64,000 bases of DNA from Ehretia macrophylla (lineage: Eukaryota > Streptophyta > Magnoliopsida > Boraginales > Ehretiaceae), in the NCBI GenBank assembly GCA_037974665.1, contig CM075771.1, forward strand, positions 3,906,881 to 3,970,880, given 5' to 3'. Under the pieces are notes generated by a model, which worked only from the letters and a program-made list of their open reading frames with translations, was not told the origin of the DNA and did no database searches. Shown one piece after another: positions 35,697-47,198 of this stretch. Positions within the stretch are counted from its first letter, which is position 1. Every line of letters starts with the position of its first letter. A program made the position numbers and the translations under genes.

Positions 35697-35894
35697 CCTC
35701 GAGGTGTTGTAGAAGATGTGATCGTTAGAGTAGGAGAATTCTTATTCCCAGTGGACTTCATTGTGTTAGATATGGACTTAGGCCCTGATAACAAAAATAC
35801 CACTCCCATTTTACTAGGCAGACCATTCCTAGCAACAGCTGATGCTGTTATCTATTGTAGGACGGGTATGATAGAACTAACATTTGGGAACATG
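35697..35894 (+). CDS. pol: protease C-terminal fragment
   Basis: 66 codons between two in-frame TGA stops, in the same frame as the flanking pol segments. Contains VGEFLFPVDFIVLDMD and the conserved ILLGRPFLATA, the C-terminal half of the aspartic protease fold. It has no start codon of its own and is a remnant of the polyprotein. Confidence 0.82.
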
Positions 35895-35909
35895 TGAACT
35901 AAGCTAAGG

Positions 35910-38132
35910 GTGGCTGAGGCAGCCAAAAAAATGAATCAAGAAGAGGAAGAAGAATGCTTCCATGTTGATACCATTGACTCATGTATAGATGAGTTTGCCC
36001 AATTGATTCTAACTCCTAATCAAGAAATAGCTGAGTTAGAACGACTTTTGTATGAATGCGACATTTCTCCTGAAATGGTCGCCTCTACTTCCATTGTTGT
36101 TGATCCAAATAAGGATGATCAAGTAACAACTTATTTCCCTGAAGTTTCAGAATGTCCCACAATTGAGTCCCTACCAGTTTTGGAACTCAAAACCTTGCCC
36201 CAACATCTTAAGTATGCCTACTTAGGACCTGATGAGACTCTTCCAGTCATCATTGCCTCGGATTTGACTCCCGAGCATGAAGACAAACTGTTAAAAGTCC
36301 TAAGTATCCATAAACAGGTGATAGGTTGGACAATTTCTGACTTGAAAGGCATTGATCCCTCTGTGTGTATGCACAAAATTCATCTCGAGGAAGGAGTTAC
36401 TCCTTCTCGAGAATTTCAGAGAAGACTAAACCCAAAGATGGGTGATGTCGTCCACAAGGAGATCATTAAGTTGCTTGATGCGGGTATTATATACCCAATT
36501 TCTGATAGTCCATGGGTAAGTCCGGTACAAGTGGTACCGAAGAAATCTGGGATTACTGTGGTTCCAAATGATAAAGGTGAGCTAATTTCTAAACGCACCA
36601 CAACAGGGTGGCGTGTATGCATTGACTATAGAAAGCTCAATTCCAAAACAAGGAAAGACCACTTCCCTTTACCCTTTCTTGACCAAGTCCTAGATAGAAT
36701 AGCCAGACAAGGCTACTACTGCTTTCTAGATGGGTATTCGGGATATAATCAAATCCCAGTCTTTCCTGAAGATCAGGAAAAGACTACATTCACATGCCCT
36801 TATGGGACCTTTGCGTTCCGACGCATGCCTTTCGGTCTTTGCAATGCTCTTGCGACGTTTCAAAGATGTGTGATGGCTCTTTTCTCAGACATGATCGAAA
36901 AGTTCATGGAAGTCTTTATGGATGACTTCTCAGTATTTGGAACTACCTTCGACGAATGCCTCACACACCTTTCTCTAGTGTTAGACCGATGCGTTGAAAC
37001 AAATTTGGTTCTAAGTTGGGAAAAGAGCCACTTTATGGTTAGGCAAGGTATAGTTCTGGGTCATGTTGTTACACATGATGGAATCCATGTGGACCCAGCC
37101 AAAGTCGAGCTAATAGAAAAGCTGCCCGCACCCAAGACGGTGCGTGATATCCGATCATTCCTTGGTCACGCCGGTTTTTATCGACGTTTCATCAAGGATT
37201 TCAGCCATATAGCCCGACCACTCTCTAGTCTTCTAGCAAATGATACTAAGTTCAAATTTGATGACAAGTGCTCAGAAGCTTTTGAGAAACTTAAATCCTT
37301 ACTATCCTCTGCTCCTATCATCCAACCTCCTGACTACAATCTCCCCTTTGAGATAATGTGCGATGCATCAGACTATGCAGTGGGAGCTGTATTAGGACAG
37401 CGTAGGGATAAACTGCCTACCGTGATATATTATGCCAGCAAAACCTTGGACGATGCAGAAAAGAACTATACAACCACTGAAAAGGAATTGCTAGCTGTAG
37501 TCTTCTCATTGGACAAATTCAGATCTTACATCCTAGGATCCAAAGTAATAGTATACACGGACCACGCAGCTTTGTGGTATTTACTGACCAAAAAGGATAC
37601 AAAGCCCCGTCTAATCCGTTGGCTATTACTCCTTCAAGAGTTTGACCTTGAGATCAAGGACAAGAAAGGAAGCGAGAATTCTGTCGCCGATTATCTATCA
37701 CGTCTTATACGTGATTCTCCTATTGACTCTTTGCCTTTCAAAGACACGTTCCCTGATGAACAACTTTTTTCCATCTCACATAAAACCCCGTGGTATGCCC
37801 ACTTTGTCAATTATTTGGCTGCCCAAGAATTTCCAACTCACTGGGGTAAAAGAGAAAAGGAACGGTTCAGGGCACAAGTCAAGTACTTTATCTGGGAAGA
37901 TCCCTATCTTTTCAAGATTTGTGCCGATCAGGTCATTAGGAGATATGTACCTGAGGAAGAATTTGACAGTATACTCCAATTCTACCACTCTGAAGCATGT
38001 GGTGGACATTTTGGAAGAAAAAGGACGGCTGCCAAAGTCCTTCAAAGTGGGTTCTTCTGGCCCACTCTTTTCAAAGATGCCCAGCAAGTGTGTAAAAATT
38101 GCCCACAATGTCAACAAGCTGGCTCTATTTGA
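35910..38132 (+). CDS. pol: reverse transcriptase, RNase H and integrase N-terminus (pol fragment)
   Basis: 740 codons in the frame of the protease; the ATG is internal. Reverse transcriptase is at ~200-365, with [22 protein letters not shown] (Asp274) and FMDD (336-339). A connection with [15 protein letters not shown] follows. RNase H is at ~478-600, with candidate catalytic residues Asp485, Glu525, Asp551 and Asp594. The integrase zinc finger begins near 690 (His693, His700, then Cys pairs at 728-734). The frame ends at TGA 38130-38132 directly after the finger. RT and RNase H copy element RNA into DNA. The catalytic residues are all present, so this part looks recently functional. Confidence 0.94.
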   Translation: MAEAAKKMNQEEEEECFHVDTIDSCIDEFAQLILTPNQEIAELERLLYECDISPEMVASTSIVVDPNKDDQVTTYFPEVSECPTIESLPVLELKTLPQHLKYAYLGPDETLPVIIASDLTPEHEDKLLKVLSIHKQVIGWTISDLKGIDPSVCMHKIHLEEGVTPSREFQRRLNPKMGDVVHKEIIKLLDAGIIYPISDSPWVSPVQVVPKKSGITVVPNDKGELISKRTTTGWRVCIDYRKLNSKTRKDHFPLPFLDQVLDRIARQGYYCFLDGYSGYNQIPVFPEDQEKTTFTCPYGTFAFRRMPFGLCNALATFQRCVMALFSDMIEKFMEVFMDDFSVFGTTFDECLTHLSLVLDRCVETNLVLSWEKSHFMVRQGIVLGHVVTHDGIHVDPAKVELIEKLPAPKTVRDIRSFLGHAGFYRRFIKDFSHIARPLSSLLANDTKFKFDDKCSEAFEKLKSLLSSAPIIQPPDYNLPFEIMCDASDYAVGAVLGQRRDKLPTVIYYASKTLDDAEKNYTTTEKELLAVVFSLDKFRSYILGSKVIVYTDHAALWYLLTKKDTKPRLIRWLLLLQEFDLEIKDKKGSENSVADYLSRLIRDSPIDSLPFKDTFPDEQLFSISHKTPWYAHFVNYLAAQEFPTHWGKREKERFRAQVKYFIWEDPYLFKICADQVIRRYVPEEEFDSILQFYHSEACGGHFGRKRTAAKVLQSGFFWPTLFKDAQQVCKNCPQCQQAGSI

Positions 38133-38141
38133 AGAAGGGAC

Positions 38142-39089
38142 ATGATGCCCCTTACACCCATCCTCATTTGTGAAATATTCGATGTGCGGGGTATAGACTT
38201 TATGGGTCCCTTCCCTCCTTCCTCAGGCTATTCTTATATTCTTGTTGGTGTGGACTATGTGTCCAAGTGGGTAGAAGCAGTGGCAACCCGAACCAATGAC
38301 CACAAAGTTGTGGTCAAGTTCATTAAAGAGAATATCTTTTCTCGATTTGGGGTGCCACGTGTGCTTATAAGTGACGGAGGACAGCATTTCCGTCACAGGA
38401 CACTAGAAGCCTTATTGAGAAAATACTCTGTCCACCACAAGATAGCAACGCCTTACCACCCACAAACAAGTGGGCAAGTGGAGGTATCAAATAGGGAGAT
38501 TAAGTCAATTCTTCATAAAACGGTTAGGCCCGATCGCAAAGATTGGTCAAGTCGTCTACATGACGCATTATGGGCCTACCGTACTGCTTTCAAAACTCCC
38601 ATCGGTATGTCCCCGTATAGATTAGTATACGGTAAAGCTTGCCACCTTCCTGTTGAATTAGAGCATAAAGCCTATTGGGCTATTAAGGCCCTGAACTTTG
38701 ACTTACAACAGGCAGGTGAAGGTAGGAAGTTGGCGTTGAGTGAACTGGAAGAGCTTCGTTCCGAAGCTTATGAGAATGCCAAGCTCTACAAAGAGAGAAT
38801 GAAGAGGATTCATGATAGATCTATTTTAAGAAAAACTTTCTCTCCTTCTGATAAAGTTTGGTTGTTTAACTCCAAATTGAAGTTCTTCCCAGGAAAGTTA
38901 AGAACAAGATGGGATGGTCCTTATGAAGTGGTTAAAGTATATCCTTCTGGAGTTATCTTAATTAAAAATCTCATAGATGGGCATGTCATCACAGTCAATG
39001 GACAAAGATTGAAACATGCATTCAATCCAAATATGGTTCCTCGTGAAGTTGAATCTGTAGAACTTCAGGACCTTGCAGGCATTCCATAA
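38142..39089 (+). CDS. pol: integrase catalytic core and C-terminal domain (pol fragment)
   Basis: 315 codons in the same frame as the preceding segment, separated by one TGA. The DDE triad is Asp19 (GIDFMGPF), Asp78 (LISDGGQHF) and Glu114 ([10 protein letters not shown]), with exactly 35 residues between the last two. A C-terminal GPY/F-type motif is at [11 protein letters not shown]. No chromodomain follows. The natural stop TAA is at 39087-39089. Integrase inserts the DNA copy into the genome. Confidence 0.93.
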   Translation: MMPLTPILICEIFDVRGIDFMGPFPPSSGYSYILVGVDYVSKWVEAVATRTNDHKVVVKFIKENIFSRFGVPRVLISDGGQHFRHRTLEALLRKYSVHHKIATPYHPQTSGQVEVSNREIKSILHKTVRPDRKDWSSRLHDALWAYRTAFKTPIGMSPYRLVYGKACHLPVELEHKAYWAIKALNFDLQQAGEGRKLALSELEELRSEAYENAKLYKERMKRIHDRSILRKTFSPSDKVWLFNSKLKFFPGKLRTRWDGPYEVVKVYPSGVILIKNLIDGHVITVNGQRLKHAFNPNMVPREVESVELQDLAGIP

Positions 39090-39688
39090 ATGAAATTCTG
39101 CCAAGCTAAAGGCATTACAACTCAGCACAACCATCTGGCTGAAGACGTTAAACTTAGCGCTACTAGGAGGCAACCTAGATTTTTAAAATGCTTATATGTG
39201 TTTATTTTCCTTTGTCTGTGTGATTTTATGATTTCTTTAGTCCTTTGTATTTACTTTGTTTATGTATTTATAGATAACTCTTGAACCCCAGAAAAGAGGT
39301 TAAATGGTCTGGGTAGTTAAATTATTTGCTTAATATATTAGTTATTTTTCGTGACCATATTTCTTTGTGAATTTTCCCCTATATTTTTGTTTGACTATTT
39401 TTATTTTTAGTATAGCTAACTTTTATTTTTGCTGTGTTGATGATAATTTGTAAAATGCTGTGTCTACTAATCTTTAATTGCAGAATAAAACATCTTTTGG
39501 CAAAAGTTAGTAGAAAGGCTTTGACATCAACATAAAAATGCTTCACATCAGGTAATATCTTTCCTTACTACATTTCCCTTTATACCTGATCACCATGCGT
39601 TGTAGAGTAAGCAAACCATAGGTTTGGGGATGTAGCATTTGTCATTATATTCCTTGCATATTACACTCTCACTATCTTACATTATTAT

Positions 39689-39726
39689 TTGCTTGAGGAC
39701 AAGCAAAGTTTCGGTGTGGGGGTGCG
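39689..39726 (+). promoter_or_regulatory. Internal hairpin plus polypurine-like module
   Basis: The hairpin TTGCTTGAGGACAAGCAA (39689-39706, 7-bp arms, AGGA loop) is followed by a G-rich stretch containing GGTGTGGGGGTGCG. The same hairpin precedes the polypurine tract at the 3' LTR. Could be a second priming site or the relic of a former LTR border. Confidence 0.6.
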
Positions 39727-40080
39727 TGTATTTCATGAAAATCTTTTTCAAAATATGCAAGAAATACACTATTTGTGATCATGAGAAAGAGTATTTGCTA
39801 TCTTACTTATTTAAAGGAAGATGATTTAGATGATTTGAGAACTTTTATTGTTAGCTATGTATTGTGAAAAACTCTGAGGAAACTCTGTAAGAAAAACTTT
39901 GGGGTATTGTATCCATGAGTAAACCTAGTTGTTCTTCTTTTCTTCAATTGATAGCTATGTGATTATGAAAGGACTGAGATAGGATTACCGTTTATTATAA
40001 GAACTTCTTGTGATTGAAACTTGAACCCTTATGCCATGTCTGTACAATATGTTATGTTATTTTGTCTGTATGTACACTCT

Positions 40081-40156
40081 GAAAAAAAAAAGAAAAGAAA
40101 AAAAAAACAACAAAGAAAACAAAAAAAAAAGAAAAAAGAAAAAGAAAAAAAATAAA
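40081..40156. repeat. A-rich low-complexity tract
   Basis: Runs of A broken by single G or C for about 75 bp within the 3' non-coding region. Confidence 0.9.
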
Positions 40157-40819
40157 GTTTTACATACCTTTACTGTTGAATAAAATTTTTGGTGTAAATA
40201 TGTTGTAAATCTCTAAGCACCACTATCATAGACATTGTAATTTGGTATATGTGCTATAGTGTAAGGTTTCGAGCCTGAATATCTCGGGTGATTAAGGCAC
40301 GTAGGGGTCCCTTTGAAACCTGGCAACCTCAGTCATAATGGCAGGGGATTGTTGGCCTTAAAGCCCGCTACATGGGATATTCAAAAACCAAAGGAAACTG
40401 AACACTATATAGAGGTTTTATTAGTTGTACTTTTATATTTCTGGCAAATGTTAAAGGGTTAAGGCATGATCAAGAGTTTGATTACAAATGTAGGTAAGAA
40501 TATCAAGGTCCAATCTGTTTGCATAACTTGAAAGTTGAGAATTTTATGAATTTAATATGCTTAGTTTACTTCTAAATATGTACCCCGAAGCAATCAATAG
40601 TTGATTTCCAATAAGAGTACCTATTTGAGAAAAAATTTGCAAAAGGTTCTCTTATCATGTTTATCATTAATTGCTGAATAGGTTTAAGATAGTAGATTGC
40701 ATTTCTCATGATTAATTTTTGGAATGTGTTTGACAAAAATTTAGGATAGATTTTTGCATCTATTTTTGACTTGTAAAAATTATGCAAAATTTTACTTTGA
40801 ATCTGTTTTAAAGACAGTC

Positions 40820-40856
40820 TTGCTTGAGGACAAGCAATGTTTAGGTTTGGGGATGT
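40820..40856 (+). promoter_or_regulatory. Terminal hairpin and polypurine tract
   Basis: TTGCTTGAGGACAAGCAA (40820-40837) is followed by GGTTTGGGGATGT ending at the LTR boundary. The position fits the plus-strand priming site. The CTTGAGGACAAGCAA motif before the tract is, from memory, usual in Tat/Athila-group elements. Confidence 0.8.
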
Positions 40857-42543
40857 TGATGTGACTGTATTTACAGTACTCAAACTATGGTATTTGTACT
40901 GCATTTGTATCTTAACTCTGGAATAAATGCAACACTTTGATACTTTCGATGCAATGTAGGAAAATACTGAAATGTGAAGAATTAGGCCCGAAATGATCCA
41001 AATTGCAAGTCAAGAAGTAAGAATGGGAAAGCATGAGAAGCGGTTGAAGAATGAAGCTCATAGAAAAGAAACTTAGCTGAAACTAGCAAGAAATCGGACT
41101 CGGAACATTGACCCAGATGATCTCAAATAGTGACCCATGTCCCTTTTTGGCAAATCATATCAGTTTTTCGGGTAGAAACAGTATTCTGAGCACAACGCAG
41201 GACTTTTGTCCTGCGTGCGGCGTGATTTTAGCCAAATTCCATCGTTTGGAGGGTCAAAACAGTGAAAAATGCCCAAAAATGTTGCGGTCAATAATCTGGT
41301 CAAAGTCAACAAACGAAAAAAAGTCAACTATTTCAGAATTTTTGCCTATAAATAGAGCTTCAACCATTTGAGAATTCTTGAGTTAATTTTGGAGTATTAT
41401 CAATATTTTTGATATAATTCCGAGTTAATTCTATTTAGTTTTAAATTTTAGTTTTAGTTAATTAAGTAGTAGTAGAATACGGGGGAAGTCCCGCCTAGGT
41501 AGCTTTTATTCGGGAAAATTTTGCCCGAATAGCTGCTTTTAGGGGGAAGTCCGACCCAATTTGTTACTATCCGGGGGAGGTTCTGCCCGAATAGCTTTTA
41601 ATAGGAAAGCTCTTATTCGGGGGAAACTCATCCCTAATAGTTCTTATTCGGGAGAAATTAGCTCTGCCGGAATAGCTATTTTGCGTCGGACCTCTGCTCA
41701 AATTTTGGGAATCAGAAATACGCGTTCGTCAATATGGGGGAGCCTTTCTTGACTCTCTTTTATTTACATAACTTGTATTCATTTATGTCTGAGTAGATTG
41801 ATATCTAGGGGTGAATATTGTAAATGATGGTATTTTAATATATGGTCTCGGATATAGTTTATTCAATTCATATTGCAATGTATGGCTTGTTTTAATTAAG
41901 TATTTCATACGTAATGCTTTTAAGTAGACGTTATGATTGTTTTATTTTCGCTTCATAAATATTATACTTGTAGTTAATATTATGAATGCATTACTTTAGT
42001 GTCATATAATTGTTTTAATCGTGAGTCTATAGGTTGTACCATAGACTCCATGAAACTATAGGTTGTACCATAGTTTCTATCTGTAAGGTTAATTCCTTAG
42101 TTTAGTTTGCCTTGTTGTACTTGGTTAAAATAAGCTAAGTAGATTAACTAGGTCTATAGCTTTTAGCTTAACCGGGTGTATGCTTGTGGCTTAAACCCTT
42201 GCAGAATTAGATAAACTAGATATCGAGCTAATATTAATTGCCTCATTTACATGTTCAAACCCCTAGATCACCACCTCTCGTATTCTACTAATACTTAGTA
42301 TAACTTAGATAATTTAGTTAGTTTAATTTAGTTTACATTTCTCGCACGTTACTCAAACCTACCTTGCGATTTGTCACTTAAGCGCTTTAACACTTTCACA
42401 CTACTTCACTAACTTAAACTAGCGAGCTTCCCTGTGGTACGATTCCGCACTCAGAGCACACTACACTACAAAGATCCGTGCACTTGCGGGTATTTTAACT
42501 TGGTTATTTTGCGCACATTTTAACTCACAACCCGATCGCATCA
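40857..42543 (+). repeat. 3' LTR
   Basis: Same length and ends as the 5' LTR, about 98% identical. TATAAATA is at 41347-41354. It supplies the transcript end and, with the other LTR, dates the insertion. Confidence 0.96.
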
Positions 42544-42548
42544 GACCC
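42544..42548. repeat. Right target site duplication GACCC
   Basis: Matches 31384-31388 perfectly. Confidence 0.95.
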
Positions 42549-42574
42549 CGTGGGAAGTCCTCGTGTTGTACCCC
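42544..42574 (+). pseudogene. 5S rRNA pseudogene, copy 40, 3' part (nt 89-119)
   Basis: Continues the gene split at 31388 and repeats nt 89-93 as the target duplication. Changes C95G and C114T. Confidence 0.93.
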
Positions 42575-43131
42575 CCTTTTCAACTTTTTTTGCTTCGGTA
42601 AGGGTTGCCAAGATACTTTATCTATCACATTTCTATTATCGAATCCCACGGCACCTTGGGTAAGCCAACTTCGCTTCATATGGAGGCTAGGCCCGCAAAC
42701 CGAGGGCGTAGGGCTTGTGACCAGGTATCCGTCGCTCCGGTGCCAAAACTTTTGATCTGTAAGGAGTTACGTGGCGCACAGCATACCGTTGCAAAGCTCT
42801 CCAAGAGCTCTACGACGGGGGCCGCTAGCTTGCTCGATGTGCCCTTTTTGGAGCCCAAAATCGAATGTTTTCATCAGTTTCGAGCCACTTTTCTTTTTTT
42901 GTTATGTTTTTCCGTCTCGGATCGTACGCCATGAACTGTTTAAAAGACGTCAACCTAACTCGCGGGACATTAAAGGGCCCTACAACGTGTCGATATCACG
43001 TCTTGCGGGGATGCTGCGTTGTTGAAGCGGATGGGTTGTCGTTAAGCCCATTGGGCCTTTTGAATGGGCCATCTCTCTAGGCAGGGACTGTGAACCGTTA
43101 ACACATAAAGGAATTATGCCTTCAACATGAC

Positions 43132-43250
43132 GGGTGCGATCATATCAGCACTAATGCACCGGATCCCATAAGAACTCTGAAGTTAAGCGTGCTTGGGCGA
43201 GAGAAGTACTAGGATGGGTGACCCCCTGGGAAGTCCTCGTGTTGCACACC
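43132..43250 (+). rRNA. 5S rRNA gene, copy 41
   Basis: Changes C14T, C39A, C47T, T73A, C117A. All internal promoter boxes are intact. Confidence 0.91.
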
Positions 43251-43814
43251 ACTTTTCAATTTTTTTTGCTCCGGTTAGGGTTGCCAAGATACTTCATCCA
43301 CAACAGTTCTATTATCGAATCCCACGGCACCTTGGGGAAGACTACTTCGCTTCACTGGGAGGCTGGGCCAGCAAGCAGAGGGCGGAGGGCGTTGGGCTTG
43401 TGACCAGGTCTCCGTCGCTTCGGTGCCCATAACTTTTGATCTGTAAGGAGTTACGTAGCGCACAGCATACCGTTGCAAAGCTCTTCGAGAGCTCTACAAC
43501 GGGGGTAGCTAACTTGCTCGCTGTGCCCTTTTTGGAGCCCAAAATCGAATGTTTTCATCAGTTTTGGGCCACTTTTCTTCTTTAGCTCTGTTTTTCTGTA
43601 CCGGATCGTATGTCGTGAGCTGTTAAAAGAATGACAACCTTACTCGCGGGACATTAGAGGGCCCGACAATGCGTCGAGATCACTTCTTGCGAGGATGCTG
43701 CATTGTTGAAGCGGATGGGTTGTCGTTAAGCCCATTGGGCCTTTTGAATGGGCCATCTCTCTAGGCTGGGCTGTGAACTGTTAACACAAAAAGGAATTGT
43801 GCCCTCAACATGAC

Positions 43815-43933
43815 GGGTGCAATCATACCAGCAATAATGCACCGGATCCCATCAGAACTCCGAAGTTAAGCGTGATTGGGCGAGAGTAGTACTAGGATGG
43901 GTGACCCCCTGGGAAGTCCTCGTGTTGCACCCC
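43815..43933 (+). rRNA. 5S rRNA gene, copy 42
   Basis: Changes G7A, C20A, C61A only. C20A marks most copies of this sub-region. Confidence 0.93.
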
Positions 43934-44490
43934 CCTTTTCAATTTTTTTTGCTCCAGTTAGGGTTGCCAAGATACTTCATCCACAACATTTCTATTATCG
44001 AATCCCTCGGCACCTTGGGCAAGACAACTTCGCTTCACGTGGAGGCTGGGCCAGCAAGCCGAGGGCGTAGGGCTTGTGACCAGGTCTTCGTCGCACCGGT
44101 GCCCATAACTTTTGATCCGTAAGGAGCTAGGTAGCGCACAACATACTATTGCAAAGCTCTCCGAGAGCTCTACGACAGGGGCAGCTAGTTTGAATGTTGT
44201 GCCCTTTTTGGAGCCCAAAATCGAACGTTTTCATCAGTTTCGGGCCACTTTTCTTCTTTAGCTCTGTTTTTCTTTCCTGGATCGTACGTCGTGAGCTGTT
44301 AAAAGGATGACAACCTTACTCGCCGGACATTAGAGGGCACGACAACGCGTCGAGATCACTTCTTACGAGGATGCTGCATTGTTGAAGCGGATGGGTTGTC
44401 GTTAAGCCCATTGGGCCTTTTGAATGGGCCATCTCTCTAGGTTGGGCTGTGAACCGTTAACACATAAAGGAATTGAGCCCTCAACATGAC

Positions 44491-44609
44491 AGGTGTAATC
44501 ATACCAGCAATAATGCACTGGATCCCATCAGAACTCAGAAGTTTAGCGTGCTTGGGCGAGAGTAGTACTAGGATGGGTGACCCCCTGGGAAGTCCTCGTG
44601 TTGCACCCT
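44491..44609 (+). rRNA. 5S rRNA gene, copy 43
   Basis: Changes G1A, C6T, G7A, C20A, C29T, C47A, A54T, C119T. G1A with C119T keeps a pair at the end of helix I. Confidence 0.88.
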
Positions 44610-45169
44610 CCTTTTCAATTTTTTTTTGTCCCGGTTAGGGTTTCCAAGATACTTTATCCACCACATTTCTATTATTGAATCCCACGGCACCTTGGGCAAG
44701 ACAACTTCGCTTCACGCGGAGGCTGGGCCCGCAAATAGAGGGCGTAGGGCTTGTGACCAGGTCTCCGTCGCTCCGATGCCCAAAACTTTTGATCCGTAAG
44801 GAGTTGCGCGGCGCACAGTATACCGTTGCCAAGCTCTCCGAGAGCTCTACCACGGGGGAAGCTAGCTTGCTCGATGTGCCCATTTTGGAGCCCAAAATCG
44901 AACGTTTTCATCAGTTTCGGGCCACTTTTCTTTTTTTGCTATGTTTTTCTGTCCCGGATCGTATGCCGTGAGATGTTAAAAGGACGTCAACCTTACTCGC
45001 GGCACATTAAAGGACCCTACAACGCGTCGATATCACGTCTTGTGGGGATGCTGCGTTGTTGAAAATGGATGGGTTGTCGTTAACCCCATTGGGCCTTATG
45101 AATGGGCCATCTCTCTAGGCTGGGACTGTGAACCGTTAACACATAAAGGAATTGTGCCCACAACATGAC

Positions 45170-45288
45170 GGGTGCGATCATACCAGCAATAATGCACCAG
45201 ATCCTATCAGAACTCCGAAGTTAAGCGTGCTTGGACAAAAGTAGTACTAGGATGGGTGATCCCCTGGGAAGTCCTTGTGTTGCACCCC
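45170..45288 (+). rRNA. 5S rRNA gene, copy 44
   Basis: Changes C20A, G30A, C36T, G66A, G68A, G70A, C91T, C107T. The intermediate element has two changes. Confidence 0.87.
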
Positions 45289-45845
45289 CCTTTTCATTTT
45301 TTTTTGCTCCGGGTAGGGTTGCTAAGATACTTCAGCCCCAACATTTCAATTATCGAATCCCACGGCACCTTGGGCAAGACAACTTCGCTTCACGTGGAGG
45401 CTAGGCCAGCAAGCCGAGGGCGTAGGCCTTGTGACCAGGTCTTCGTCGCTCCGGTGCCCATAACTTTTGATCCGTAAGGAGTTAGGTAGCGCACAGCATA
45501 CTGTTGCAAAGCTCTCTGAGAGCTCTACGACAGGGGTAGCTAGCTTGCTCGCTATGCCCTTTTTGGAGCCCAAAATCGAACGTTTTCATCAGTTTCAGGC
45601 CACTTTTCTTCTTTAGCTCTGTTTTTCTTTCCCGTATCGTACGTCGTGAGCTGTTAAAAGGACGACAACCTTACTCACGGGACATTACAGGGCACGACAA
45701 CGCGTCGAGATCACTTCTTGCGAGGATGCAGCATTGTTGAAGCGGATGGGTTGTCGTTAAGGCCATTGGGCCTTTTGAATGGGCCATCTCTCTAGGCTGG
45801 GCTGTGAACCGTTAACACATAAAGGAATTGTGCCCTGAACATGAC

Positions 45846-45964
45846 AGGTGCGATCATACCAGCAATAATGCACCGGATCCCATCAGAACACAGAAGTTTA
45901 GCGTGCTTGGGCGAGAGTAGTACTAGGACGGGTGACCCCCTGGGAAGTCCTCGTGTTGCACCCT
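45846..45964 (+). rRNA. 5S rRNA gene, copy 45
   Basis: Changes G1A, C20A, T45A, C47A, A54T, T84C, C119T. Paralogue of copy 43. Confidence 0.89.
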
Positions 45965-46522
45965 CCTTTTCAATTTTTTTTGCACCAGTTAGGGTTTCCA
46001 AGATACTTTATCCACCACATTTCTATTATTGAATCCCACGGCACCTTTGGCAAGATAACTTCGCTTCACGTGGAGGCTGGGCCCGCAAACCGAGGGCGTT
46101 GGGCTTGTGACCAGGTCTCCGTCGCTCCGGTGCCCAAAACTTTTGATCCGTAAGGAGTTACGCGGCGCACAGCATACCGTTGCAAACCTCTCCGAGAGAG
46201 ATACGACGGGGGGTGCTAGCTTGCTCGATGCGCCCATTTTGGAGACGAAAATCGAACGTCTTCATCAGTTTCGAGCCACTTTTTATTTTTTTCTATGTTT
46301 TTCTGTCCCGGATCGTAAGCCGTGAGCTATTAAAAGGACGTCAACCTTACTCGTGGCACATTAAAGGACCCTAAAATGCGCCGATATCACGTCTTGCAGG
46401 GATGCTGCGTTGTTGAAGCGGATGGGTTGTCGTTAAGCCCATTGGGCCTTATGAATAGGCCATCTCTCTAGGCTGGGACTGTGAACCGTTAACAAATAAA
46501 TGAATTGTGTCCACAACATGAC

Positions 46523-46641
46523 GGGTGCGATCATACCAGCACTAATGCACCGGATCCCGTCAGATATCCGAAGTTAAGCGTGCTTGGACGAGAGTAGTAC
46601 TAGGATGGGTGACCCCCTGAGAAGTCCTCATGTTGCACCCC
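46523..46641 (+). rRNA. 5S rRNA gene, copy 46
   Basis: Changes A37G, A43T, C44A, G66A, G98A, G108A. Confidence 0.89.
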
Positions 46642-47198
46642 CCTTTTCATTTTTTTTTGCTCCGGTTATGGTTGCCAATATACTTCATCCACAACATTTC
46701 TATTATCGAATCCCACGGCACCTTGGGCAAGACAACTTCGCTTCACGTGAAGGCTGGGCCAGCAAGCCGAGGGCGTAGGGCTTGTGACCAGGTCTGAGTC
46801 GCTCCGGTGCCCATAACTTTTGATCCGTAAGGAGTTAGGTAGCGCACAGAATACCGTTGCAAAGCTCTCCAAGAGCTCTATGACAGGGGCAGCTAGCTTG
46901 CTCGTTGTGCCCTTTTTGGAGCCCAAAATCGAACGTTTTCATCAGTTTCGGGCCACTTTTCTTCTTTAGCTCTGTTTTTCTGTCCCGGATCGTACGTCGT
47001 GAGCTGTTAAAAAGATGACAACCTTACACGCGGGACATTATATGGCCCGACAACGCGTCGAGATCACTTCTTGCGAGGATGCTACATTGTTGAAGCAGAT
47101 GGGTTGTCGTTAAGCCCATTGGGCCTTTTGAATGGGCCATCTCTCTAGGCTGGGCTGTGAACCGTTAACAAATAAAGGAATTGTGCCCTCAACATGAC

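Larger units (their letters stand above)
33533..39089 (+). pseudogene. gag-pol: gag-pol polyprotein gene, broken by stops and frameshifts
   Basis: The segments 33533-33682, 33691-34164, 34170-35696, 35697-35894, 35898-38129 and 38133-39089 form one co-linear polyprotein of about 1,850 codons. Visible breaks: a frameshift near 33680, TAA at 33997-33999, a one-base frameshift near 34164, and in-frame TGA at 35694-35696, 35895-35897 and 38130-38132. From 34170 to 39089 the frame is otherwise continuous. In Athila-type elements gag and pol are commonly in one frame, which fits. Confidence 0.92.
39090..40856 (+). other. Non-coding 3' region of the retrotransposon
   Basis: About 1.77 kb between the pol stop and the 3' LTR. 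It is A/T-rich with no frame resembling an envelope-like protein. The 110-codon minus-strand frame at 40572-40904 runs into the LTR and shows no recognisable motif. Contains an A-rich tract and two hairpin/polypurine modules. Confidence 0.8.
31389..42543 (+). mobile_element. Athila-type Ty3/gypsy LTR retrotransposon, complete structure, coding region broken
   Basis: The element is 11,155 bp with LTRs of equal length (1,687 bp), TG...CA ends, a GACCC target duplication, a tRNA-Asp primer site, one gag-pol frame ordered gag-PR-RT-RH-IN, and a polypurine tract at the 3' LTR. The domain order is that of Ty3/gypsy. The Athila lineage is suggested by the gag motif PFSLKDKAKQWL, the RT motif FMDDFSVFG, the [15 protein letters not shown] stretch and the absence of a chromodomain. 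No env-like frame is visible between pol and the 3' LTR. The coding frame is broken at six or more places, so it is not autonomous now. Confidence 0.95.
43815..47198 (+). repeat. Two-unit higher-order repeat, period about 1,354 bp
   Basis: Copies 42, 44 and 46 share spacer features (ATACTTCA and the ACAACATTT or CCAACATTT variant), while copies 43, 45 and partly 47 share C20A, C47A and C119T. About two and a half rounds are visible. Confidence 0.8.

Noticed and set aside
39090..40856. Possible envelope-like gene, as in some Athila elements.
   Set aside because: No frame longer than about 110 codons, no signal peptide or membrane segment pattern that I could trust, and strong A/T bias.
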